The notes under the pieces are model-generated. The model was given only the letters and a program-made list of their open reading frames with translations. It had not been told where the DNA came from and ran no database searches. Below, in pieces: positions 51,050 through 59,026 of a stretch of DNA of 64,000 nt (positions within the stretch are counted from its first letter, which is position 1; each line of letters opens with the position of its first letter). The translations under genes and the position numbers were made by a program. The DNA is from Pseudomaricurvus sp. HS19 (lineage in GTDB: Bacteria; Pseudomonadota; Gammaproteobacteria; Pseudomonadales; Cellvibrionaceae), in assembly GCF_009857815.1 (NCBI RefSeq), contig NZ_WVVW01000003.1, positions 186,001-250,000 on the forward strand. Direction: 5' to 3'.

Positions 51050-52303
51050 ATGGTTCAGCCAGTACTAAGTCCCCTTGTCGAAAGACCGGCGCACGTACCC
51101 GAGGCGCTGGTTTACGATCTGGATTACTACGCCGATCCCGGCGTACTGCAGGATGCGCACGGTCGTGCGTTGCAGGTGGCAAAAGAGGCCCCCGGGGTTT
51201 TCTGGACGCCGCGCCAGGGCGGGCACTGGGTGCTCCGGAGCCATAACGCTGTGTTTGAAGCCTCCCGTGATACGGAGCGCTTCAGTAACGCGCCGATCTC
51301 CTTTGAGCAGTTGCAGGCGATTATCGAGTCGCTGCCGGAAGGTGCTCCCAAGCCCCTGATCCCGGCGCCAATCACTTTCGATCCGCCCCACCACGCGGTT
51401 TACCGTAACCCGTTGCAGAAAGCGTTTTCGCCGAAAGCGATGAATGTCCTCAAGGACAACATTCGGGCACTGGCGGTGGAGCTGATCGAAAAGGTCAAGC
51501 CGCAGGGCGGCTGCGCGTTTGTGAAAGATATTTCCGAGCCTATGCCGGTGACCATCTTCCTGCAGATGTTCGGCCTGCCGGTGGATCGTCAGCGTGAATA
51601 CCGGGATCTGGTGGAGGAGCATTTCGCCCAGACCGATAAGGATCCACAGCTGATCCAGGCGCGCTTGCGCAAGGTGGCGGATGTCATGCGCGATGCCATT
51701 CTGGAGCGTAAGGACAATCCGCAGAATGATCTGATCTCGCTGCTGTGGGATTCGGAATTCAATGGCCAGAAAGCCACGCTGCACGACATCGAAAACTACG
51801 CGGTAATGCTGTTTACCGCCGGTCTCGATACCGTTGTCAACGGCATGGCCCTGGGTGCTGTTCACCTGGCGAAGAACCCGCAGTTGCAGGCCGAGATGCG
51901 CGCTCATCCGGAAAAGACCAGTGACCTGACCGAAGAGATGTTGCGTCGCTACACCTTCACGCTGCCGCCGCGTTTTGTCGCCGAGGATTGCGAGTTCCAG
52001 GGTGTACAGATGAAGAAGGGCGAAATGGCGCTGCTGTTTCTGCCGGGTGCCGACCTGGATGCAGCCGAGTATCCAAATCCGGAAGTATTTGATGCGAATC
52101 GCGAAGGCAAGCCGCACATCGCTTTCGGTGCCGGTCCGCACCGTTGCCTGGGTTCACACCTGGCGCGCATCGAGCTGAATATTTTGTACGAAGAGATGAT
52201 GGCGCGACTGCCGGAGTTTCGACTGGATCCCGATAAGCCGCTCACCTATCACGGCGGTCATGTGTGGGGTCCCAATGAAGTTTATCTGAAGTGGGATGTC
52301 TGA
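51050..52303 (+). CDS. Cytochrome P450 monooxygenase (second copy)
   Basis: This soluble 417-residue P450 has I-helix FTAGLDTVVNGMAL, the ExxR equivalent in EEMLRRYTF, and the heme loop IAFGAGPHRCLGSHL with the cysteine ligand at residue 366. The AGLDT motif is like that of the first P450 (GGLDT), but overall the two differ. It should hydroxylate a hydrophobic compound with help from the nearby ferredoxin. The ATG at 51050 follows AAGGAGTTCG. The next gene (DUF35) starts one base past the stop, so P450, DUF35 and Ltp2-like proteins are probably co-expressed. Confidence 0.93.
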   Translation: MVQPVLSPLVERPAHVPEALVYDLDYYADPGVLQDAHGRALQVAKEAPGVFWTPRQGGHWVLRSHNAVFEASRDTERFSNAPISFEQLQAIIESLPEGAPKPLIPAPITFDPPHHAVYRNPLQKAFSPKAMNVLKDNIRALAVELIEKVKPQGGCAFVKDISEPMPVTIFLQMFGLPVDRQREYRDLVEEHFAQTDKDPQLIQARLRKVADVMRDAILERKDNPQNDLISLLWDSEFNGQKATLHDIENYAVMLFTAGLDTVVNGMALGAVHLAKNPQLQAEMRAHPEKTSDLTEEMLRRYTFTLPPRFVAEDCEFQGVQMKKGEMALLFLPGADLDAAEYPNPEVFDANREGKPHIAFGAGPHRCLGSHLARIELNILYEEMMARLPEFRLDPDKPLTYHGGHVWGPNEVYLKWDV

Positions 52304-52304
52304 T

Positions 52305-52703
52305 ATGAGCAGAGCTCTGCCACGACTGGATTCGATCAACCGCGATTTCTGGACCGGTGGTGCAGAAGGTGAGTTGCGAATTCATCACTGCAACGACTGT
52401 AACCAGTTTTTCCATCCGCCACGCCCCGTATGTCGTCACTGTCTGTCGGAAAACGTGGCTGCCAAAGCCGTCGCCGGCACCGGCGTCGTGGATACCTTTA
52501 CCCTGAACTACCAGAAGTGGCATCCGAAAATGGAAGTGCCCTTTGCCATCGCCCGTGTAGAGCTGGATGGTGCCCCCGGTGTTTACCTGACCACCAATAT
52601 CATCAACTGCGATCCGCAGCAGGTGGATATTGGCGATAAGGTGAAGGTCATCTTTGAGCAGCAGGATGATGTTCATATCCCGCTTTTTGAAAAAATCGAC
52701 TGA
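52305..52703 (+). CDS. DUF35 / OB-fold protein with zinc ribbon, Ltp2 partner (ChsH2-like)
   Basis: This 132-residue protein has the zinc ribbon CNDCNQFFHPPRPVCRHC (C29, C32, C43, C46), followed by a beta-rich OB-fold domain (VDTFTLNYQKWHPKMEVPFA; VYLTTNIINCDP). This is the layout of DUF35 proteins that pair with thiolase-like or Ltp2-type enzymes. In steroid catabolism the DUF35 domain of ChsH2 binds the aldolase Ltp2 and is needed for its activity. Here the gene lies 12 bases before the Ltp2-like gene, which strongly suggests a complex. ATG 52305 is preferred to one at 52296, which overlaps the P450 stop. Confidence 0.87.
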   Translation: MSRALPRLDSINRDFWTGGAEGELRIHHCNDCNQFFHPPRPVCRHCLSENVAAKAVAGTGVVDTFTLNYQKWHPKMEVPFAIARVELDGAPGVYLTTNIINCDPQQVDIGDKVKVIFEQQDDVHIPLFEKID

Positions 52704-52715
52704 GAAAACTCTGCC

Positions 52716-53876
52716 ATGTCTGTGAATGAAGCTTATATCACCGGTATCGGTCAGTCTCAGATCGGTGTCAAACTGGATCGCCACCCACTGCTGCTGACCG
52801 TGGATGCGGTTAAGGAAGCGCTGGCGGAGTCAGGTCTGACTATCGGCCAGATTGACGGTGTATCTACCTATCCCGGCCGCGTGCCGCAGATGCTGGGTTT
52901 CTCGCCTGTAGGTGCCGATGACCTGATTGATGCCCTGGGCATTAAAGCCAAGTGGTACGCAGGTGGCGGTGAAATCACCTCCCAGCTGGGTGCCATTGTG
53001 GCGGCCGCGACTGCGGTAAAAGCCGGCCTGGCCCGTCATGTCATCTGCTTCCGTACCGTGTACGAAGCAGGTGCCACTGCCAAGCCCGACGAATACCCCA
53101 TGATGCGTCGTGACCGCGTGGATGGTGGTTCCCAGTGGACCGCACCGTTCAATGCTATTTCGGCGGCCAACTGGGTTGCCCAGTACGCCATGCGTCATGT
53201 TAAGAAGTACGGCCTCACCCGCGAGCAGCTGGCGCAGATCGCACTGACCGACCGTGCCCATGCGGCGCTCAACCCGCGCGCTCTGGTGCGCGAGCCGCTG
53301 ACCATGGACGAGTACATGTCTGCCCGTCTGGTCTCCACGCCGCTGTGCCTGTTTGACTGCGACCGCTATTCCGACGCCTCTACCGTGATCATCGTTTCTG
53401 CCGGTGATGCAGTGGACGAAGTGAAGTGCACTCCCGTGCGTATCGCCGCCATGGCGGGCAGCGTGGATCGTCACAGCTGGGATCAGGCGGAGTGGATGGC
53501 CTCTTACCAGACCGGCCCGGACCTGTGGAAGCAGACCGATTACACAGCCAAAGATGTAGACACTGTGCAGCTCTACGACGGTTTCAGTTTCCTGGCCCTG
53601 ACCTGGCTGGAAGCGCTGGGCTTCTGTGATATCGGTGAGGGCGGCCAGTTTATCGAGGGCGGCCATCGCATTGCTCTCGATGGTGAGCTGCCGTTCAACA
53701 CCTTCGGCGGCCAGATCGGCGCCGGTCGTCTGCACGGTTTCGGTTTTGCCCATGAGGCGGTGACGCAATTGCGTGGCCTCGGTGGCGATCGCCAGATCAA
53801 GGGCGATCCGAAAGTGGCCATCGCCACGTCCGGTGGTGGTCCGCTGGCTACCGCGCTGCTGCTGGCGCGGGATTGA
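52716..53876 (+). CDS. Thiolase-like, probable Ltp2-type aldolase without the thiolase cysteine
   Basis: This 386-residue protein has the thiolase fold (SVNEAYITGIGQSQIGVKL; LLTVDAVKEALAESGL; VQLYDGFSFLALTWLEAL; FGGQIGAGRLHGFGFAHEA). The position where thiolases carry the nucleophilic cysteine reads YAGGGEITSQ (about residues 81-90), with no cysteine. Lacking that residue is what marks Ltp2-type retro-aldolases, which cleave a carbon-carbon bond in CoA-linked steroid side chains. The DUF35 gene directly upstream supports this. Other thiolase-like lipid-transfer proteins also lack the cysteine, so an inactive or ligand-binding role is the alternative. Its stop shares a base with the DUF2889 ATG. 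Confidence 0.82.
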   Translation: MSVNEAYITGIGQSQIGVKLDRHPLLLTVDAVKEALAESGLTIGQIDGVSTYPGRVPQMLGFSPVGADDLIDALGIKAKWYAGGGEITSQLGAIVAAATAVKAGLARHVICFRTVYEAGATAKPDEYPMMRRDRVDGGSQWTAPFNAISAANWVAQYAMRHVKKYGLTREQLAQIALTDRAHAALNPRALVREPLTMDEYMSARLVSTPLCLFDCDRYSDASTVIIVSAGDAVDEVKCTPVRIAAMAGSVDRHSWDQAEWMASYQTGPDLWKQTDYTAKDVDTVQLYDGFSFLALTWLEALGFCDIGEGGQFIEGGHRIALDGELPFNTFGGQIGAGRLHGFGFAHEAVTQLRGLGGDRQIKGDPKVAIATSGGGPLATALLLARD

Positions 53877-54604
53877 TGTCCGCCGGCGGCGTGACGCTGG
53901 ATGCGCTGCCGGGTTTCCGGCGCCGTTTTCGCATCACGCCAGCAGTGCACCGCGTGTGCTGTGAAGTGGAAGACGACTTCCATTGTATGGAGGTCACGCT
54001 GCACCACGCAGGGGGTGTGGCTACCCGGGTTGAAGCTCTGATGCATCGCGCGCCGTGGACCACCTGCCCGGGCGCGCAGCAAAAAGTGCAGGAGACCTTC
54101 ACCGGTGTGCGGCTGGATGAGTTTGTCCGGCGCGGAGAGAAAAAGGAAAACTGCACCCACCTCTATGACCTGGCGCTGTTGGCGGCGGGGCATGCACAGG
54201 AGGAGAGGGTGCAGCAGTACGACATCCTGGTGTCGGACCCTGATGAGTCAGGCGTCAGTCAGGCCGCTTTGAGGCTTAATGATGTGACCCTGCTGCACTG
54301 GATCGTGCAGGGATTTGTGATGGTGGAACCATCGGAGGCTGCCGGTATCAGACTGGACAGGCTCAATGACTGGATTGCCGGCCTGGATGCTCCGTTGCAG
54401 GAGCCAGCCAGGCTGTTACGTTGGGCGATTATGATTGCACACGGCCGCTCCATTCCCATGGAAGAGCAGTCGGATGCAACCAGAATGCCGCCCAATTGCT
54501 ACACATTTCAGCCCCACAGGGCTGTTAATGCTTTACGGGTCGGTTTGATCCGTGATTTTAGTAATGACGAGAGTCAGCCATTAGACAACAACAATTATCA
54601 CTGA
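53876..54604 (+). CDS. DUF2889-like protein
   Basis: The protein is 242 residues, soluble and without a signal peptide. Typical DUF2889 features are APWTTCPGAQQKVQETFTGV and KKENCTHLYDLALLAAGHAQ, the CPGA and NCTHLYDLA signatures. Function is unknown; members often occur next to CoA- and steroid-catabolism genes. It overlaps the Ltp2-like stop by one base (TGATG), so it is translationally coupled and probably assists the same step or pathway. Confidence 0.75.
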   Translation: MSAGGVTLDALPGFRRRFRITPAVHRVCCEVEDDFHCMEVTLHHAGGVATRVEALMHRAPWTTCPGAQQKVQETFTGVRLDEFVRRGEKKENCTHLYDLALLAAGHAQEERVQQYDILVSDPDESGVSQAALRLNDVTLLHWIVQGFVMVEPSEAAGIRLDRLNDWIAGLDAPLQEPARLLRWAIMIAHGRSIPMEEQSDATRMPPNCYTFQPHRAVNALRVGLIRDFSNDESQPLDNNNYH

Positions 54605-54635
54605 ACGCTACTCGGTAGAGTAAAATTACAACCAA

Positions 54636-54655
54636 TAGCCAAGCAGTTTTGGCTA
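54636..54655. promoter_or_regulatory. Dyad TAGCCAA-N6-TTGGCTA before the amidohydrolase gene
   Basis: Seven-base perfect arms lie 30 bases before the amidohydrolase ATG, in the 81-base gap after the DUF2889 gene. It is a candidate operator, or a hairpin in the leader. No clear promoter elements are next to it. Confidence 0.45.
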
Positions 54656-54685
54656 CTGAAATACCGCCGATTGAGGAGGATAGCT

Positions 54686-56014
54686 ATGGAAATGAACGAT
54701 ATGGTGATCATCTCTGTTGATGATCACATCACTGAACCACCAGATATGTTTGACAAGCATCTGTCGAAAGAAGATCTGGCTACCGCGCCCAAGTTCGGCA
54801 CCGACGAAAATGGCAAAAACTACTGGACCTACCAGGGCATGTACATGCCTTCCGTAGGCCTGAACGCCGTTGTGGGTCGTCCGATGGAAGAGTACGGCAT
54901 GGAGCCGAACTCCCTGGAAGAGATGCGCAAAGGTGTTTACAACGTGGATGCCCGCGTTGACGACATGAACGCCAACGGTATCGCAGCGTCCCTGAACTTC
55001 GGTACTGTTGTAGGCTTTGATGGCGGCCGTTTCCACAAAGCTCCAGACAAGGCTATGGCGCTCAAGCACCTGCGTGCTTACAACGACTGGCACATTGATG
55101 AGTGGTGTGGTGCTCACCCGGGCCGCTTCATCGCCTGTGGCATCCTGCCCACCTGGGACATGGACGCCACCGTTGCCGAGATCAAGCGTATCGCCGCCAA
55201 GGGCTGTACTGCGGTTTCCCTGAACGAAAACCCCACCACTACCGGCCTGCCAAGCATTCACAATGCTTACTGGGAGCCAATGTGGAAAGCCATTACCGAC
55301 GCTGACATCACCATCTGTCTGCACATCGGTGCCGGTAACCCAGCGCCACACGCATCCCCCGAGACCCCGATTGAGGCCTGGATCACCACCATGCCAATGT
55401 CTGTAGCGGTTGGTGCGGCTGACTGGCTGAACCTGTCTGCGCTGGAGCGTTACCCATCCATGAAGATCTGCCTGTCCGAATCCGGTATCGGCTGGATCCC
55501 TTACTTCATGGAGCGCGCTGACTTCAGTCACGAGCGTCACAAGGCCTGGACCTACTCCAGCTTCCAGGGCAAGAAGCCCAGCGACATCTTCAAGAAGCAC
55601 TTCATGAGCTGCTTCATTGATGACGCTTTTGGTCTGGACAACCTCAAGTACCTGAACGAAGACATGGTGGCTTACGAGTGTGACTACCCGCACTCCGACA
55701 CCCTGTGGCCAGAAGTGCCTGAGTTCCTGTGGAAGACTGTTAAGGGCCTGACCACCGAGCAGATCGAGAAGATCACTCACCGCAACGCCATGAACTTCTA
55801 CAATTTCGACCTGTTCAAGTTCAACAAGCGTGAAGACCTGACCGTAGGTGCCCTGCGCGCCAAGGCCAAGGCTGACGGTGTGGATACCACTCCGAAATCT
55901 TCCGGTGGTGCATCTCCGCTGGCAGAGGGTGAAGCACCTCGTCGTATCGTCTCCGGCGATCTGATGAAGATGTTTGCCCATCACGCCAAAGAAGGCGCCA
56001 AGAAGACTGGCTGA
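54686..56014 (+). CDS. Amidohydrolase family 2 protein
   Basis: This 442-residue metal-dependent hydrolase or decarboxylase has the metal-site start VIISVDDHITEPPDMF (D-x-H), ICLHIGAGNPAPH, and the late YECDYPHSDTLWPEVPE, with the conserved aspartate of amidohydrolase_2 TIM barrels. Relatives include ring-cleaving and decarboxylating enzymes of aromatic and cyclic-acid catabolism. The C-terminal 60 residues are basic, unusual and lack structure clues. TGAGGAGGAT precedes the ATG. It is the last gene before a strong terminator and probably acts late in the route. The substrate is unknown. Confidence 0.85.
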   Translation: MEMNDMVIISVDDHITEPPDMFDKHLSKEDLATAPKFGTDENGKNYWTYQGMYMPSVGLNAVVGRPMEEYGMEPNSLEEMRKGVYNVDARVDDMNANGIAASLNFGTVVGFDGGRFHKAPDKAMALKHLRAYNDWHIDEWCGAHPGRFIACGILPTWDMDATVAEIKRIAAKGCTAVSLNENPTTTGLPSIHNAYWEPMWKAITDADITICLHIGAGNPAPHASPETPIEAWITTMPMSVAVGAADWLNLSALERYPSMKICLSESGIGWIPYFMERADFSHERHKAWTYSSFQGKKPSDIFKKHFMSCFIDDAFGLDNLKYLNEDMVAYECDYPHSDTLWPEVPEFLWKTVKGLTTEQIEKITHRNAMNFYNFDLFKFNKREDLTVGALRAKAKADGVDTTPKSSGGASPLAEGEAPRRIVSGDLMKMFAHHAKEGAKKTG

Positions 56015-56032
56015 TTAAGCCGGACTTGCGGT

Positions 56033-56072
56033 GGTACCGCTGCCTTGAGGGGCAGCGGTACCGCTCGTTTTT
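56033..56072 (+). terminator. Intrinsic terminator after the amidohydrolase gene
   Basis: GGTACCGCTGCC (56033-56044) pairs with GGCAGCGGTACC (56051-56062) over a six-base loop and is followed by GCTCGTTTTT. Confidence 0.9.
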
Positions 56073-56239
56073 CCCTCCCTGTACGTCCCTGTTACTGCCT
56101 CCTCTCTCGCTTATTAACCGCGTTTTCTGCGCCTCCGGCCGGCCTTTTGCCTGGCACTCCGGGTGTTGCTGTTGGCAGATTTAATTTGTCCGGACTTTTC
56201 CTGAAATTTACGCCTCTTCTATTGCAGTCGGGATTGCTA

Positions 56240-56385
56240 TTGAGTACTCTGGCGCCCGATAACTATATTAGCATTCGAAATAAACGACGACTGACTTGCT
56301 ATAAATCCTAATAAGCGAGCCCTGTCGCCGGACAAGAGAAATCTCCGAGAAGTCTGGATGGGAACCGGTGTCAGGTGTCACCGGT
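56240..56385 (+). promoter_or_regulatory. Candidate promoter and leader hairpin of the second TonB receptor gene
   Basis: TTGAGT (56240-56245) and TATATT (56264-56269), 18 bases apart, form a plausible promoter. It would leave a leader of about 225 bases before the receptor ATG (56502). In the leader, ACCGGTG (56364-56370) and CACCGGT (56379-56385) form a perfect 7-bp stem. The 56015-56501 gap holds nothing else that I recognise besides the terminator at 56033. Confidence 0.45.
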
Positions 56386-56501
56386 ACAGAAGGCAGCGCA
56401 GATTGCAGTCCCTACAGCACAGAACCCTTCAGCCCTTACGGGACGTTGGCGTTGCTTCCCGGAATACAACGCAAAATCTGCACACTGGAGAGAAACTCAC
56501 C

Positions 56502-58883
56502 ATGAGAAAGATCGTATCTCAGTCCCCTGAGTGGTTGACCCGTACCGCCAATGCCAGCCTGCCAATGGCCAGCCTGGCCATCGCTATCGCTTCCGCCAGC
56601 TACCTGCCTGCTGCTTCCGCGCAGGAAGTGCGTTCACTGGAAGAAGTTGTTGTAACCGCGCGTCGTCGTGAAGAGAACCTGCAGGAAGTGCCGGTTGCCG
56701 TAACCGCCATGGGCGAAGACTTCCTGCGTACCCAGAACGTCAGCGAAATTACCGACCTGGGCACCAAGGTTCCTTCCCTGCGTATCTCCATGGCCGGTTC
56801 CTCCGCCAACGAGCCCCTGGTTTCCCTGCGTGGTCAGCGTCCTGCTGAAACCGCGTTCAACCAGGATCCCGCGGTACCCATGTACTTCAACGAAGTGGTT
56901 ATGTCCCCGAACCAGGGTGCCAACCTGGGTATGTACGACCTGCAGGGCGTACAGGTACTGAAAGGTCCACAGGGCACCCTGTTTGGCCGTAACTCCACCG
57001 GTGGTGCGATCCTGATGACGCCAAAGCGTCCTGGTGACGAGTTTGGCGGCTATGTTGAAGTTGAAGCCGGTAGCTACGACCTGATCGGCACCAAAGCTGC
57101 TGTTGACCTGCCGCTGAGCGAAGCTTTCTCCATGCGTATTGCCGCGCACAAGAAGGATCGTGAGGGTTATCAGGAGAACACCGCTGACAACCAACTGCAC
57201 GGTAAGGATTTCGGTGATGAGCACTCCCAGGGTGTGCGCGTCAGCCTGAATTACGAAGGCGATGCCCTGAGCAACCTGCTGGTTGTTTCCCAGGATGAAA
57301 ATGACATCACGCCGATGGTCATTAATATGAAAGCTGCGCGCGGTACCGCTGCTGGCCTGAACCCTGGCTTTGCAGATGCTGTACAGGACAGCGTCAAGCA
57401 GAACGATCCGTGGAAGGTGCAGACCGACGTTAACGCTGAGGAGTACATCAAGAACACCTTCGCGTCCAACACCACCGAATTTGAGCTGAGCGACAACCTG
57501 TCGGTGAAAAACGTCTTTGGCTACCGCAAACTCGGCTTTGAAACCGCAACTGATGCGGATGGTACCGCGGTCTGTTTCGGCGGTATTCCCTGTGTCATTG
57601 GTGGTGTAGTTACGGACCCACTACACACCTCCGTTAACTCCGAGTTCTACAGCAACGAGTTGCAGCTGCTGGGTACCGCTTTCGACGAGAGCCTGGAGTG
57701 GATCACCGGCGTTTACTGGTCCGAAATGGATGCCACTCACAACTACAACGTGCAGCAGCTGAGTGCCGTGACTCCCTTTGGTACTTTCCCTCGCTATGAC
57801 ACTGGTATCAGTGATGCGGTAAATACCTCCTACGGCCTGTTCTTCGAAGGTACCTACACCTTTACCGACGAGTGGTCCTTGACCGCCGGTGTACGCCAGA
57901 GCTGGGACAAGCGCGAGCTGACCCTGCAGAAGTGGGATGATCTGGATCGCACCAACTGTACCCTGACAACTCCGGATGGCAGCGCTGCAGCTCCCGATTG
58001 TACCCGCGCCAACGACGAGTCCTACTCTTCACCGACCTGGCGGATCTCTGCCAACTACACCCCGGAAGACGGTGTGTTGATGTACGCCAGTGTTTCTACC
58101 GGTTACCGTGCCGGTGGCTTTAACACCCGTGCTGGTCAGGTCCCTGGTGATTTCGAGCCCTTCGATGAAGAAACCGTAACCACCTACGAGCTGGGTCACA
58201 AGGCGGACTGGGAATTTGACTGGGCCTCCGTACGTACCAGTGCTGCCCTGTATCATCAGGCCTACGAAGATATTCACCACACTGTGGCCTACGATGCGGG
58301 CGGTACTCCGGCAACCCGTACCGAAAACGCAGCGAAAGCCGCCATTACCGGCTTTGAACTGGATGTGACCGTGGTGCCAACCGACAGCCTGACCCTGAAC
58401 GTGGCTTACTCCTACGTTGATGCCGGCTTCGATGAGCGTGAAGATCCCATTGGCGGTAATCTGGTAGACACGTCCAACAATGACTTTGTCTACATTCCGG
58501 AGAACTCCCTGACGACCTCTGCCACCTACACCCTGCCAGTTGATTTCAGCCTGGGTGAAATGTCTGTGATGGTCAGTGCCTACTGGCAGGACACCATGAA
58601 CAGCATGTCCCGCTACGAGCAGGCTGACCTGTATGCCGTCGACGCTGCAGACCTGAAAGTGATCCAGGACTCCGCAGAAATCGACGACTACACCGTCTGG
58701 AACCTGCGTTACGACTGGCGCAACGTGATGGGCTCCGAAGTTGACTTCGCCGCTTACGTGAACAACCTGACCGACGAAGAGTACGTGCTGGGTGGTCTGA
58801 ACGTGATCGATGCCTTCGGTTACGCCGGCTACTTCTACGGTGCTCCTCGCACTGTGGGTGCATCCGTACGCTACAGCTTCTGA
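56502..58883 (+). CDS. TonB-dependent outer membrane receptor (second copy)
   Basis: The receptor is 793 residues, with a signal sequence (ASLPMASLAIAIASASYLPA, cleavage near ASA), the TonB box segment LEEVVVTARRREENLQEVPV, and plug motifs (VLKGPQGTLFGRNSTGGAIL). The beta-barrel ends GAPRTVGASVRYSF with the expected C-terminal phenylalanine. It is of the same type as the receptor at 17985. I chose ATG 56502 because GGAGAGAAAC lies upstream and the signal sequence follows; the frame is open back to 56358. It follows the amidohydrolase gene and probably imports the pathway's substrate or a related compound. Confidence 0.93.
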   Translation: MRKIVSQSPEWLTRTANASLPMASLAIAIASASYLPAASAQEVRSLEEVVVTARRREENLQEVPVAVTAMGEDFLRTQNVSEITDLGTKVPSLRISMAGSSANEPLVSLRGQRPAETAFNQDPAVPMYFNEVVMSPNQGANLGMYDLQGVQVLKGPQGTLFGRNSTGGAILMTPKRPGDEFGGYVEVEAGSYDLIGTKAAVDLPLSEAFSMRIAAHKKDREGYQENTADNQLHGKDFGDEHSQGVRVSLNYEGDALSNLLVVSQDENDITPMVINMKAARGTAAGLNPGFADAVQDSVKQNDPWKVQTDVNAEEYIKNTFASNTTEFELSDNLSVKNVFGYRKLGFETATDADGTAVCFGGIPCVIGGVVTDPLHTSVNSEFYSNELQLLGTAFDESLEWITGVYWSEMDATHNYNVQQLSAVTPFGTFPRYDTGISDAVNTSYGLFFEGTYTFTDEWSLTAGVRQSWDKRELTLQKWDDLDRTNCTLTTPDGSAAAPDCTRANDESYSSPTWRISANYTPEDGVLMYASVSTGYRAGGFNTRAGQVPGDFEPFDEETVTTYELGHKADWEFDWASVRTSAALYHQAYEDIHHTVAYDAGGTPATRTENAAKAAITGFELDVTVVPTDSLTLNVAYSYVDAGFDEREDPIGGNLVDTSNNDFVYIPENSLTTSATYTLPVDFSLGEMSVMVSAYWQDTMNSMSRYEQADLYAVDAADLKVIQDSAEIDDYTVWNLRYDWRNVMGSEVDFAAYVNNLTDEEYVLGGLNVIDAFGYAGYFYGAPRTVGASVRYSF

Positions 58884-58890
58884 GTTGATG

Positions 58891-58970
58891 GATTGTCCGG
58901 CTGGTTCTGCCGACCGGACAATCCTGATCTCAGAATAAAAAAACGGGAGGCTTCGGCCTCCCGTTTTTTT
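58891..58970 (+). terminator. Double hairpin and intrinsic terminator after the TonB receptor gene
   Basis: First stem: GATTGTCCGG (58891-58900) with CCGGACAATC (58914-58923). Second: a run of A, ACGGGAGGC, loop TTCG, GCCTCCCGT and a T-run (58937-58970). The second is flanked by A- and T-runs and can stop both the receptor and the convergent transporter transcripts. Confidence 0.93.
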
Positions 58971-59026
58971 ATGTCTGCCATTTTTATAGTTGCAGTCTCG
59001 GCAGCTCCTCACAGCCCGCGGGGCCA

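Noticed and set aside
54653-55984. Minus-strand 443-residue frame
   Set aside because: Exact antisense of the amidohydrolase gene, which has a strong ribosome site and family motifs.
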